A DNA stretch of 64,000 bases from Kryptolebias marmoratus. Lineage: Eukaryota; Chordata; Actinopteri; Cyprinodontiformes; Rivulidae. The notes beneath the pieces were generated by a model. It was not told where the DNA came from. It did not search any database and was given only the letters and a program-made list of their open reading frames with translations. Shown here in pieces: positions 24,436-35,400 of the stretch. The stretch is from assembly GCF_001649575.2 (NCBI RefSeq), contig NC_051450.1, positions 15,990,140-16,054,139 on the forward strand, given 5' to 3'. A program made the position numbers and the translations under genes. The first letter of the stretch is position 1; each line of letters begins with the position of its first letter.

Positions 24436-26067
24436 CTTCACAGGTTAGTCTTCTGACTGGAAAGAAGCGAAACATAAGAGTCAACTCTGTACTTCTAATT
24501 GCTCGATCTGCCTGCAGCTCTGAAACAGACGAGTTAAAAAGACAGATTCAGTCAAGAAGATAACGTGAGAACACTAGAATCTATTTTTTAAATTAATACA
24601 CAGCGCATGTGTTTGTATAAACATTAAAATGCACAGATGCTGAATCCATTTCTTTACAGTTAAAGTGTTAAAAAGCTTAGAAACATTGACGCTCGCTGCT
24701 TCTGCAGGTCAGGGGGAGTCGTGCTTGCTTTAGTACATTTGCCACTTCCTGTAGGATTTAAACCCTGGGACGCACAAATAGTCTGCGAGCATCAGGAGCT
24801 CAAGCCGCCTTCGACCCATCCCCCGTGGAGGATGCTCTGCAGAGTTTTAGCTCAGTATCTACCGGCCTCGGGGGGTCGCGCCGACATGCGAGCGCCTTTG
24901 TGCACCCCGCTGATCCGTCCTTTTCTGTCCTTCCCACACCTTCCTGTTTACGCCAGGCTGCCCTAATCCATCCGTGCAGCTCCACCAAGAGACCAGCCAG
25001 AGAACTGCAGGGTTTGGGGTTTTTTTGCTGCTTCAAAATATGGTATTATTAATTTTGTGTGACAGACGGAGCTCGTGAACGGATGCGTGGACGTTTATTG
25101 TATCAGCTGCTGGCTGAAACATGCCGCTACAATACAGCTGATAATATACACGCCTCAGACTAAAACTTATATTGCAGCACAATTAAACTATGCTTCACAG
25201 CTTTAAGAATATGTTAAAATAAAAGCACTATAAGTCCAGTCAAAGGAGCTATGAACAGTCCCTTGGTCATATGATTCCAGCACATGACTGAGGCTTTATG
25301 AGTCTTCTTAAGGAAGTGGAAAATAGTGCAATGCTGCAAAATATGACTGTGTGTGGAAACTCTGGAAAAAAGGCTCTTCCTCCTGACAGCAGTTCCCTGA
25401 AAATGAGCGCAATAATGTGGGTTATCACCATATTATTACAATGCAAACCTAATGTGTTGGCAGGTTGATTTGACTGCATACAGAGAGCAGAAAATCTTGT
25501 CTTGCATTGCAGATTGCAAAAATAAAAGGGGAAACATTATGGTCTGCGTTTTCTGTGCCTGTAGGAAGCACATAAAAGAAATATTACTTAACAGTCATGT
25601 CCATGCTAACAAATAAATATAAATATGCTAATTTAAGCTGTAAACCCCTGAATTAAGGTAAAGATGATCATATATAAGCGGATCATGTCTCCAGTGGAGA
25701 TTTACTGATTTACCTGAAACTGAAAGGGTTTCGCGTTTTTGCTTTGTTGACACCTTAGAAAAAAAGACTGTAATCCGGTCACTAAATCAGAATTAAGCGT
25801 GTTTTTTTATTTAACTCGCCATTTAAAAATACAGATAAACAAGCGTTGGCTAACTGTGTACGTAAACGCAACGTGAAAATGATAGCTAAGACTCGGCCTC
25901 GTTCAAGAAAAAAAAGGGAAAAATTCTGCCTCTACCGTTTTCTGCTACAAATAATAATAAAAAATAACCCTAACCGGTTTCATTCGCAACACTCGTCCAT
26001 TTAAACGACAAACAGCAACAAATATGTCTATATTTCTTTTTACCGTCGTGTCGTGAAGTGTCCTTAC
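24436..26067 (-). other. atp6v1a: atp6v1a start-side exon edge and 5' UTR intron
   Basis: Bases up to 24456 are 5' UTR, with an acceptor at 24457-24458. The rest, up to the donor at 26067, is intron. Around 24748-24812 the minus strand shows GGTTTAAATCC, a degenerate B box, suggesting an old SINE relic. Nothing else was recognised. Confidence 0.55.
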
Positions 26068-26200
26068 CTCGAGAGAAACGGTTGATACTGCGGTGCGTGA
26101 CAGCAGCTCGAGGTCAGCTGACTTCATTCAGTCGCCACTCGGTTTTTTTTTTCCCTACTGCGGGGCCTTCGCAGCCGCCGCCATTTTGGGTCCGCCCCGG
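26068..26200 (-). promoter_or_regulatory. atp6v1a: Non-coding first exon and core promoter of atp6v1a
   Basis: On the minus strand the exon ends TCTCTCGAG|GTAAGGACA, with last exon base at 26068. Just upstream, GCCGCCATTTTG at 26177-26188 (plus strand) is a textbook YY1 site, often found near the starts of housekeeping genes. The exact transcription start is not visible. Confidence 0.6.
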
Positions 26201-27268
26201 AACTACATCGAAGATCTTCTACTCAGCGCCGATGAGCCACTGCTTCGGCTAACGCGCACGATCTTTCTTAGGAAAACAAACAGACAAACGAAAAACTTAC
26301 GAACAATAATCAATTTTACATATGTCATACACGTGAAACTCTTATCGTCATTTTTAAATCGCTATCCTAAAAAAATATATGTTTTTACATTTAGACTGAA
26401 CAAAACGTCCGAACATTTATTTGGGATAATTTTCCCAAAGTCAGGACTCACAGGCTATTTTACGTTGATTATCTTAACTCCATCTATTCATCCCTGACTA
26501 TACACTAAATTCAATCTTCATCAAAAACCGAATTATCACATATATTTATGATGTGTACACTATTTTACAGTTTTAAGGCCTAATTTCACCAGGTTTTGAG
26601 TACAGCCTGACAGAACAAATCCGGGTGTAAAAAACAACTCGGAAGGACCGCTGCTCCCTTTATGGCAAGCTCATTTATTATATAATAGACTGGCTTTCTC
26701 TGGTCATTCCTAGTTAAAATAAAATAAAAATCAGCTATCCAGATTTTTAGATAACCCAAACATTACTCTTCCTAGATCACCTTGCATCATTTTTTCTGTT
26801 TGTTTGAATCCAAGTGAAAACTTTATTTTAAATATCCACAAAACTAAAGCTGAAAATGAAAGCACACTACAGATAAAAGGGATAAATTACACCATTTATC
26901 CCTGAATTGCTGATTTTTGAAAGGGAAGGGGCTCCTACAATTTTATTTTTGACTAGTAAGAGTTGAATTTTGGACATTACATTACATAAAATTATTTTTT
27001 ATGAAGAAGAACTCACCTTAAAAAAGGATTTTAGATAGCCGTGGTTTGATTACATGTTACAACGGCCTGCCATAGACTTAGAGCGTCTGTGCGCATGCGC
27101 CGGTCAGGGTTGACACAGTCGTGGTAGAAGTGTGGAGGCTAAGCTACATGTGGAGGGTAGAACGGGAGGCATCCCCGACCCTAACTTTTTCGAAATTCCC
27201 ATTTTTTCCACCCGAAAGCAGCGCCGAATTGAGCCCAATCCCGAATAAGGACAACATCTTTTTTTAAA
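26201..27268. promoter_or_regulatory. Divergent promoter region between atp6v1a and naa50
   Basis: About 1 kb separates the two head-to-head leader regions. The middle (26300-27050) is AT-rich and shows no gene. The segment 27060-27268 becomes CpG-richer and includes the naa50 5' UTR. A 134-codon open frame crossing the left edge is judged accidental. Confidence 0.5.
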
Positions 27269-30200
27269 ATGAAAGGGTGAGTGCGAGCTTTAGGAGTGAC
27301 GAACGCGTAGCTTAGCGCGAGTAAAGTTTTTTTTTCAGGTCAGGGGAGGCGGGCAGGAGACGAACGATGGGTTAGCTAGCGCGCTAAGCTGATTCCACTT
27401 AGATTTAAGGCAAAAACACAAACGACAGCACAGCCAGGGGAGCCGCTTCGTCGAGGTGGTTCTTATCCTAAGCTGCTTTTCGTGTCGTTTAACGAGTTAA
27501 GCTAACCAGCTATGGGGCTAGTGGCAGGGCTGAGTTGGTGAAACCCCCGTTAGGCTAAGCTAAGGCAGACAGAAACCACGACTCTCTGATGCTTTCTGCT
27601 TTTGTTGTGAACTTCTGCCACGCAAACCCCAAACGAGGTGTGCAGCCAGGGGCACGCCACGTTGGGAGAGATCCGAGCCCGGTTCTCAAAACTTTAAAAA
27701 GGTTCCTCCAGCTTCACTCCTGTAACCTGATCTGTCAGGAGTAACAAGCAGGCTATCAGGGTTTTTTTTTTTGACAGATGCTTTCAGCTGTAACATTTGT
27801 GACCAGGTTCTCAGCTGACATGAGCCTTGTTTTGTCTGATTACTACTTCACTGTGCACTTTAATGCGCATCCATGTGAATATTAGGGGGTGACCAGCATC
27901 AGCTGTTTCTGGACCTGCAGTCCTATAAATACTCCACTGAATGAGCTCCTTAAGCAGACAAAGTGAAGGGATGTGATAGTTTCCTATAAAACAGATTGTT
28001 TCGTCGTTTTAATGTAGTCATGCTGACCTGTTTTTTCCTTCCAAGTTATTTAGTCGTGCTGTCTTGTAACAAAGACACAAAAATATTGGAATATACAAAG
28101 TTAAGCGCACATTTCAGAACCTGGAAGGATGTTCGGAAATTTGATGTTTCTGCTGGTTTCATCATAGATCTGTAAGGATTAAGATGTGGCAACTAAATGT
28201 ATAAAAGCACCAAATGATCCTGTCCTAATCAGGAGGTCTTTAATTAAAAAAAAGAAAAGAAAAGTCTTGACTTTGTTGGTTCGCCTGTCAGCCATTTGAC
28301 CGTTTTGCTCTTGTTCCAGTAGCCGGATCGAGCTGGGGGACGTTACGCCTCACAACATTAAGCAACTCAAACGCCTGAACCAAGTCATCTTCCCGGTCAG
28401 CTACAACGACAAGTTTTACAAGGATGTGCTGGAAGTGGGAGAGCTCGCAAAGCTAGGTGAGTGGCTTACGCTCGGCTCGTCTGCCTTTGTTATTAGCATA
28501 TAATCTAATCTAACGTGTGATTTTTTTTTTTATTGTTTCAATTCTAAAAAGGCTCACTAATGAATCCAACTTGATTTAGCCACCTTGTTCTCCGTCCTCC
28601 CTTCAGAATGGAAGTTATTGCTTGTGTGAACGTGCGTCCTGTTCTGTCTTGCAGCGTATTTTAATGACATTGCAGTGGGAGCCGTGTGCTGCAGAGTAGA
28701 TCACTCTCAGAACCAGAAGAGGCTCTACATCATGACACTTGGTTGTCTAGCGCCCTATCGTAGACTTGGAATCGGTGAGGCTTTCTGTTCCTCGGAAAAT
28801 GTTGTAACACCACCGTGTGTTTTTTATTTATTTCTTCCTAACAAGCTGAATTAAAGGCAGCTGGATGTCTTTGTTTTTAAGACTCTTGGCGACGTTTCTC
28901 TTCTCATCCAGGAATAAGGATCAGAATAAGACGTCCGTCTGCCTTTGACTCGTTTATTAGGCTGAGAATCTGCACCAGAGCCTTGAGACTCTCTGTGTTT
29001 GATTTTTCTAACTCTGTCGTGTTTTTTCAGGTACGAAGATGCTTAATCATGTCCTGAACATCTGTGAGAAGGACGGGACTTTTGACAACATTTACCTGTA
29101 AGCATCTTAAGGCAGAACCCACGGAATGTGTTTGACATGTTTGTATGAAAATGATTTTCATCAAGAGAAGCGTGAATTACTCAGTAGGTGTCCAGAAATG
29201 TTTGATTAATAGCAAATAGATCCGACACTCTGCATCAAACAGGTGAAATTTATAAAAATTGCCCAAAAAAACATTAGAAAAGTTGCTGAACTTTCAAAAT
29301 GGCTCCACAGATCAACAATGTCTACGCCTTCAAACCTTTTTTTTTTCTCTCTTCTTAAAATAATCAGTTAAACAAATTAATATGATTTGCTCTAAATACA
29401 TTAGAAATAATATACATGTATAATCCTTTAAACTATGTTGCCAGCTACAGTCTATCTCCCTAACGGCGACTGCTTCTTAGCCTGCCTAATGAATGATTTT
29501 ACAAAATAACAGAATAAACAAATGATTATAGTTTTTCATTGTTTTCGCTCGTCTGTTACCGAAATATCTCATTAATTTTAACAAATCTTGCAGAAACTGA
29601 TCATCTACAACCGATTTAACTTTTGAAGTCAACCCAATTCAAGAAAAAACCTTATAATAGTCCAAATCTCTGGCATTAAAAGGTGGTGGGTGATATGCAT
29701 TCCTTCAAGGAATGTTAGACCTTTAATTTATTTTAATTTAAAACTTATAAGAAAATAAATTTGGAACTCTGACGTCCTTTTATGTTTTTAATTGTGTAAA
29801 ACAGACACTATTAAGGGTCTATCATGAAGTTAATAATGGTGAAATACATTTTCTATCATCTCCCATTTCTGTTTTAGGCTTTAGGTGGCAGATGGAGAAG
29901 ACCCTGCAACCTTTACTGTTTTAGAGAAAATAATAACAATAACATTTTTAAATCAGACAAAAATTGGGAAAGAAAGAAAAATATTGTTTGGTGTAAATGA
30001 CCACCTGCCTCTAATTTAAGGTTTTATTTACTAGTTTCTTTTTTTTCTTTTGAGCAAATCAAACCATCTGTCTTCACTAGTTCAATCATAATTCCATATA
30101 TATATATTTATATATATATAAAACCTTTCTTTCAGATGTAACTTACATTCTGCTTTTTTTTTCCTGTAGTCATGTGCAGATCAGCAACGAGTCGGCCATC

Positions 30201-30347
30201 GACTTCTACCAGAAGTTTGGCTTCGAGATCATCGAGACAAAAAAGAATTACTACAAGAGGATAGAGCCCGCAGACGCCCACGTGCTGCAGAAGAGCCTGC
30301 GCAGTCCGTGCGCGCCGCCCAGCGGCGAGCTCCAGAAGGCGGAGTAG
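27269..30347 (+). CDS. naa50: N-alpha-acetyltransferase 50 (NatE catalytic subunit)
   Basis: GNAT-fold enzyme that acetylates the N-terminus of proteins starting with Met plus a hydrophobic residue. It works with the NatA complex (NAA10/NAA15) and is needed for sister-chromatid cohesion. Five exons: 27269-27276, 28320-28456, 28655-28774, 29031-29097, 30170-30347. Total 510 nt, 169 aa, the same length as human. The first coding exon has only eight bases (ATGAAAGG). Key residues are in place: F27-P28-V29 of the substrate pocket, Y73 and H112 of the active site, Y139, and the acetyl-CoA loop RRLGIG at 84-89. Only the last 20 residues differ much from human. It shares a divergent promoter with atp6v1a. 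Confidence 0.97.
29098..30169. other. naa50 intron 4, with repeat remnants
   Basis: An AT-rich intron. Near 29685-29725 it carries the GGGTGATATGCATTCCTTCA block of the dispersed family also seen at 13230. Short AT microsatellite-like sequence lies at 30096-30120. No other gene is seen. Confidence 0.5.
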
Positions 30348-31645
30348 GAGCCGCCGCGTCGGGGGAGGGGGGAACGCAGCACTTAGGTGCCCGCCAACAC
30401 AGAAACAGAACTGTGCAAACGCCCCGCGGTCGTCACGTTCAACAGTTTCTTCAGAGGACGCTAGACAGAGAAAACCAGTTTCACATATAAAAGTTGCTGC
30501 AGTCGTTTTGCAAATGTGATTTTTTTTAATTATTTTTCATATTTTATTATTCCCTTAATTTCATGCAGTTATTTGAAAAATGACAGAAAGCTGTATCAAA
30601 AAAAATTGGTCCTAAAGACAACAAAAAAAAAGTTGCCAACCTATGAAAGTTTCCGGCATGGTGGAGGGTGTGGATGTTTGCAAATCATACTGTTTGTGTT
30701 TGAGGTGTTTTTATGCGGTTATGATGCCCAACGAGGGCATATCTCTTTGGTCGTTTTGTTTTTTTTTGAGCAAAAGGAAAGAGTTTGAAGGAGTAAAAGT
30801 GTTTTTAAAGGCCGTCACTAGCTGGTCCGCTTGGGTTGCGGCGTGGAGTTTTCTCGTGGAACAGACGCAACGCTTGTTCTCTCGCTGCCTGAATGCCGTG
30901 ATCCGTGGGGAGTGAGTGTGACCGGGATATGTCCGGAGGGGAGGAGCAGGAATGTTTTCCTCCGGCCGACGACACCAGGAAGGCTGGATGGCTTAGAGGT
31001 GGTGGGAAAAAATGGTCGAAACTCTCACTTTCGAGAGGACTTTTTTTTTCCTGGCCTGTTAATTTAAATCCCATCAATTGTTTTTTTTTTTTTGTTTTTT
31101 TTTTCCATATTGAGAAGGCAAAAGGTTCAGAGGTTCCCCTGGGTTTACTTCTAAGAGCAGACGTGAGGCAGCCAAACTAAGTCATAATACTGAAATGTTT
31201 CTGTGTTTTTGGGAGGAAACGCATCAATAACAACAGGTTGTTTGTGTGGGTTTGATTTGGGCATTTAGTTCCAGGTAGTATCCTGAAGGTGTGTGAGCAT
31301 GCTTGTCTCGAAACACGCAGAGTTTTTGAGATATAATTGCCTTAAAAACACCTTTGGTACCTTTTTATGTAGCCATCTTGCAAAAATGGTCGCAAAACTT
31401 CCAACACCAGCTTTCTGTTGTTCCACCTTCAGCTATGTTTTAAAGTGAAACCGATAGTTTGGAAGTTCTCATAGGCTGTCTTTAACAAAACCCAGAAGAA
31501 GCTCTGACCCCTCTGCATGCAGGGAGAGTTGTCTTCTCCACTGTAGTATACGCATGTTTTCTTTTCTTTTGGAGAATTTTATCTTTTCTGGAGCTCTATA
31601 TTGTAAGACTTTTTAACGTCTAAATAAAGGAATTACTATTTGCAG
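30348..31645 (+). other. naa50: naa50 3' UTR
   Basis: About 1.3 kb of non-coding sequence with T-rich tracts follows the stop codon. It ends at AATAAA at 31623-31628, followed about 20 bases later by a GT-rich stretch. This is the best polyadenylation signal before usf3 begins. The limits are inferred. Confidence 0.6.
31623..31628 (+). terminator. naa50: naa50 polyadenylation signal
   Basis: Canonical AATAAA in a TCTAAATAAAGGAATT context at the end of the presumed naa50 3' UTR, roughly 200 bases before the usf3 leader. Confidence 0.65.
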
Positions 31646-31839
31646 TAAGCCTTTTCTGTGCAGTCCCATTTGTTTTCATTTGCAGGGTAAATTCTTTGCC
31701 CAGAAGTGTGCATTAAGCCGATTTAGATCAATTTGCTGCATACATAAATAAGTGAATCAAACCTTTTGTTGTGATTAGCTGAAACTTCTCAAACTCGACA
31801 CCCTATTGGCTGCCACGGCCTCCAGAGCCCGCCCCTTTC

Positions 31840-32413
31840 TGCACGGATTTAGGTGCATCTAGATTGTTTTGAGATTGCTTGCTAGTAGTTAGCTTCCAAT
31901 GTCCAAGTTTTTACTGGACCGTACAGTCATTAATATGCCGAGGTTAGAGGTGAGTGGACGTTTCTCTCCAGCGGCGTTAAACGAGATGGGACGCGAATTA
32001 TTTCGCCTTTAATTTGCTTAATAATGATGTAGTTAACGTTAAGCTTAGCTAGCTGCTAGCTAACTGGCTAACAGAAAGCTAATTGGTCAGGGTGCTACTT
32101 TCAAGCTCGTTTAAACAACGAAGTGTTTCCATGTCTGTTGCTGTCGTCGTGGCGGCGTTAAAGTGAAACAAATAACAGCTCAGCCGGTCAAACGGGGCTG
32201 TAGTTTGGTGTAATTTAAAGAGTTGAAGTCTGAACACTAGCATGTTAGCATCCTGCTGTGGCTGTCAGAGCTCTGTCAGAGCAGCAGCAGTTCTCTCCGG
32301 ATTCACGGCTCCGTGTTTGGCTTGCAGGACGGACACAGAGGGGATTTAAGCTCCAGCTGCTGAATGCCTCGTTTGCTGGTGTCGTTTATGAAACAGGCAA
32401 CTGTTAAAACAGG
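31840..32413 (+). promoter_or_regulatory. usf3: usf3 5' leader with upstream ORFs
   Basis: A probable non-coding exon ends at 31949 (TTAGAG|GTGAGT). It splices to an exon starting at 32328 (TTGCAG|GACGG) that carries the start codon at 32414. Spliced this way, an ATG at 31899 opens a 28-codon uORF that ends in the second exon. A second ATG at 32364 opens a 20-codon uORF whose stop (32424-32426) lies past the main start in another frame. The transcription start was not located. Confidence 0.55.
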
Positions 32414-35400
32414 ATGCCAGAGATGACTGAAACTCAAACACCTGGTCGTAAACCCAAGTAAGGATCCCATCACCTTCTTATCTATGAGCTGACCCAGCTA
32501 TCAGGGGGTATAAACGTTTGGAAATAAACATTTGTTCTTTTTTTTTTTTTTTTAGAAAGAAGAAAAACAAAGAATCTCACAATGCAGGTAAATCAATATA
32601 TCATTGTGCTCTTGCTGGTTAGTGAAGGTACAACACTGCAAACTACCTCTAATGTACATACATATATATAAACTAACAAGTGAAATGTAAAAGAAGTGTC
32701 AGGTCTAGCACACAATCTACACCAGCTGAAAAGTGTTTTAATGTCATATGCACCAACCGTCACATTTCCACCTAATAGCTCTTTAAGAAACTGGTGCAAA
32801 AATACTGCTTTTTGTGTCAAATTCTGCTATTTTTGGCACTTTTTATTGATTCAGCTAATGATTCTAGATCAGGGGTGTCAAACTCCAGGCCTCGAGGCTC
32901 TGCTGTCCTGGGAGCTTTATGTTTTTCTGCTCCAACTCACCTGATTCAAATGGTTTAATCACCTCCTTACCGTATCATCAAGTTCTCCAGGAGCACTGCA
33001 ACAAGTTGTCCATTTAAACCAGGTGTTTTAAAGCAAGAACGCATCTAAAACATGCAGGAAAGCGTTTGACACCCCGGTTCTAGAGCAAATTGCGTCTTTG
33101 TGACAAGCTGCTGGTAACAAAGTGCCCAAACATTCAGTCTGTTTAAGTTTTCCATTATTTGTCAACACTACACTGGGACATCTCTTGAGCCTTTATATGA
33201 CTGACTGATCTGTGGGTCAGAAAACGAAAAAGCAGCCAAAGTCCAAAATATAACTGTGATAGACCTTCAGAAACCCTGAAGAATTATTCCTGAAGATCAC
33301 TTTAAAAGATTACAAGAGGTGTCTAATTCCTTGGAGGTAAATTTTAAAACACAAGGCGTGACTCTAGATTTTTGCTCTGTATTGTAAGTTTGCCGTGGAT
33401 GGTTTCGATTCAAATCCATTTGGGTTTTAAAAGGCATGTTGTGTTTTTGTGTGTCTGTATGTAGTTGAGAGACACAGAAAAGAGAAAATTAACGCAGGGA
33501 TTAATCGTATTGGCAGTCTCCTGCCGTGTTCCCAGGCACTTAAACAGGTAAGAAACAAGCTGCGACTTTTTAAATCCGCACCGGTCGAGTGTCTGAAAGG
33601 ATAGCCTGTAAATCTGTGTAACACTTTTTTCTTTCGTTCATAGAGTAAGAACATGATATTAGACCAAGCTTTTCGCTACATCACTGAACTGAAGAAACAA
33701 AATGATGCAATGATTCTGGACGGAGGAGATAAAGTCCAAGGTAAAGTTGGTTATCGAGCAGATTGAATGTTAGTTGTAACAGAGAGGATATTTTTACCAG
33801 TTGAAAATGGCGCTGAATGAGGACAAAGATGTTAACTTACCACAGTCTCACAGAACTAATGGAAGTCTCACTCATGTTTCTAAAACTGTATCAGATATTT
33901 GTTTGTAAAATACGTGACGAGTATTCTAAAACAGTCTGGTACTGAGCAGAATACTTGGAGGGCATGTTCCTAATTGCGACGTCTGCTTTGCCTCTGCCCT
34001 GCAGCAGAGGAGATTCGTCGGCTGCGGCGCCAGCTGGAGGAGCTGAGAAAAGAAAGTGCTCACTACATCGAGCTCCTCAAAGGTCACGATATCAACATCC
34101 TAGAGGACCCCACGATCCACTGGAAGGGCAAGCAGCGCTGCGCCAAAGTGGCAAAAGTCACCCCCATCCACGAGCTCCCGAAGGGGATTGTCGTGTGTTC
34201 CAACAGCACCGTGAAGGGACCTGCAGGCAAACAGACGAGCCCGCTGAAGCCGCCCTCTGAAACTTTAATTCTTCAGCCGCCAGCTGAGGCCAGGTTAAGA
34301 GTTAACGGAGCTCTGCTGCAAGTTAAAACATCCTCCTCCACTCCTGCACTCCTCCCAGGGTCAGCCGCCGCTCCCCCTCAGTCTACCCCAGGTCCAAGAG
34401 TGATAGAGCAGTGTGTGGTCGATACATCGGCTGCAGCCCCCCCTCTGCCGCCTTCTGTGTCTTACATCACGCTCCAGATCCCCGCAGCCACAACATCTCT
34501 GCCCCAGCAAGCACAGCCTGCCGCCCCAGTTCAGACCATTACTATAGCAGCTACTTCAGCGTCTCATCATCCCACTGAGAGCGCTGCTCCACCTGTGTCC
34601 GCACACCCTACACTTATCCAAACTGTAGCCAAAACAACTTCAGAGGTTTGCTCTTTGGTCACTCAGAACACAGCTGTCAGGACTGCGTGTTACACCGCCA
34701 TCCCGAGCAATCAGACCCTTCTTAGAGCTGCAGGCAGCACACAGACTACCTGGACAACACTGCAAATGGCAGGGAACACGGTGCACCCGGTCTGTCAGAG
34801 TCTGCCCTCTCCAGAGGTCAGCAGCGCTGCCCAGGCTGTCCAGCAGGTGACTGTGTGTCCGGTGGGCAGCAAACCCTCCGTTTGTCCCATTCAGATTCAA
34901 ATGCCTGTACAGCAGACTCCCATTACAGGTCACATTCAAGCACATCCTCTGATAAAACCACCCCATCTGCAGCCTGCTGTTCAAACCCAAGCGCAGCCTC
35001 AGTGTGCAGTTCTTCCCCAGTCGGCTATAGTGCCGCAGCCAGCTGTGGTGGCCCACCCAGCTGTCATGTCACAGCCCCAACCTGCTGTGCTTCAGCCGGC
35101 GACATTAGTCCCGCACCCCCCAGCGACCCTAATCCCACAGCCTCAACCAGCTCTGGTGCCCCAGCCGCAGGCCACTGTCCTCCCTCTCCTTCAGACCATG
35201 CAGGTGCTGCAGGTCAACGCAGCTGCAGCAGCGGCCTCGGGTGTAACGGCACCTCAGAACACAAACAATCCAAGCCTCGTGATCCTGCAGCAGGCCAGCG
35301 CCTGCCCTGCCCAGCCAGTCGTGAGGGAGGAAATGACCAATCAGACACCTTGTCAGCATATAGTAATCATCCAAGCACCCAGCCAGGCTGCATCTGCTCC

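Noticed and set aside
26093..26497. 134-codon open frame on the plus strand over the atp6v1a leader
   Set aside because: It crosses a splice donor and promoter of another gene, has no recognisable similarity and runs into AT-rich sequence. Judged a chance frame.
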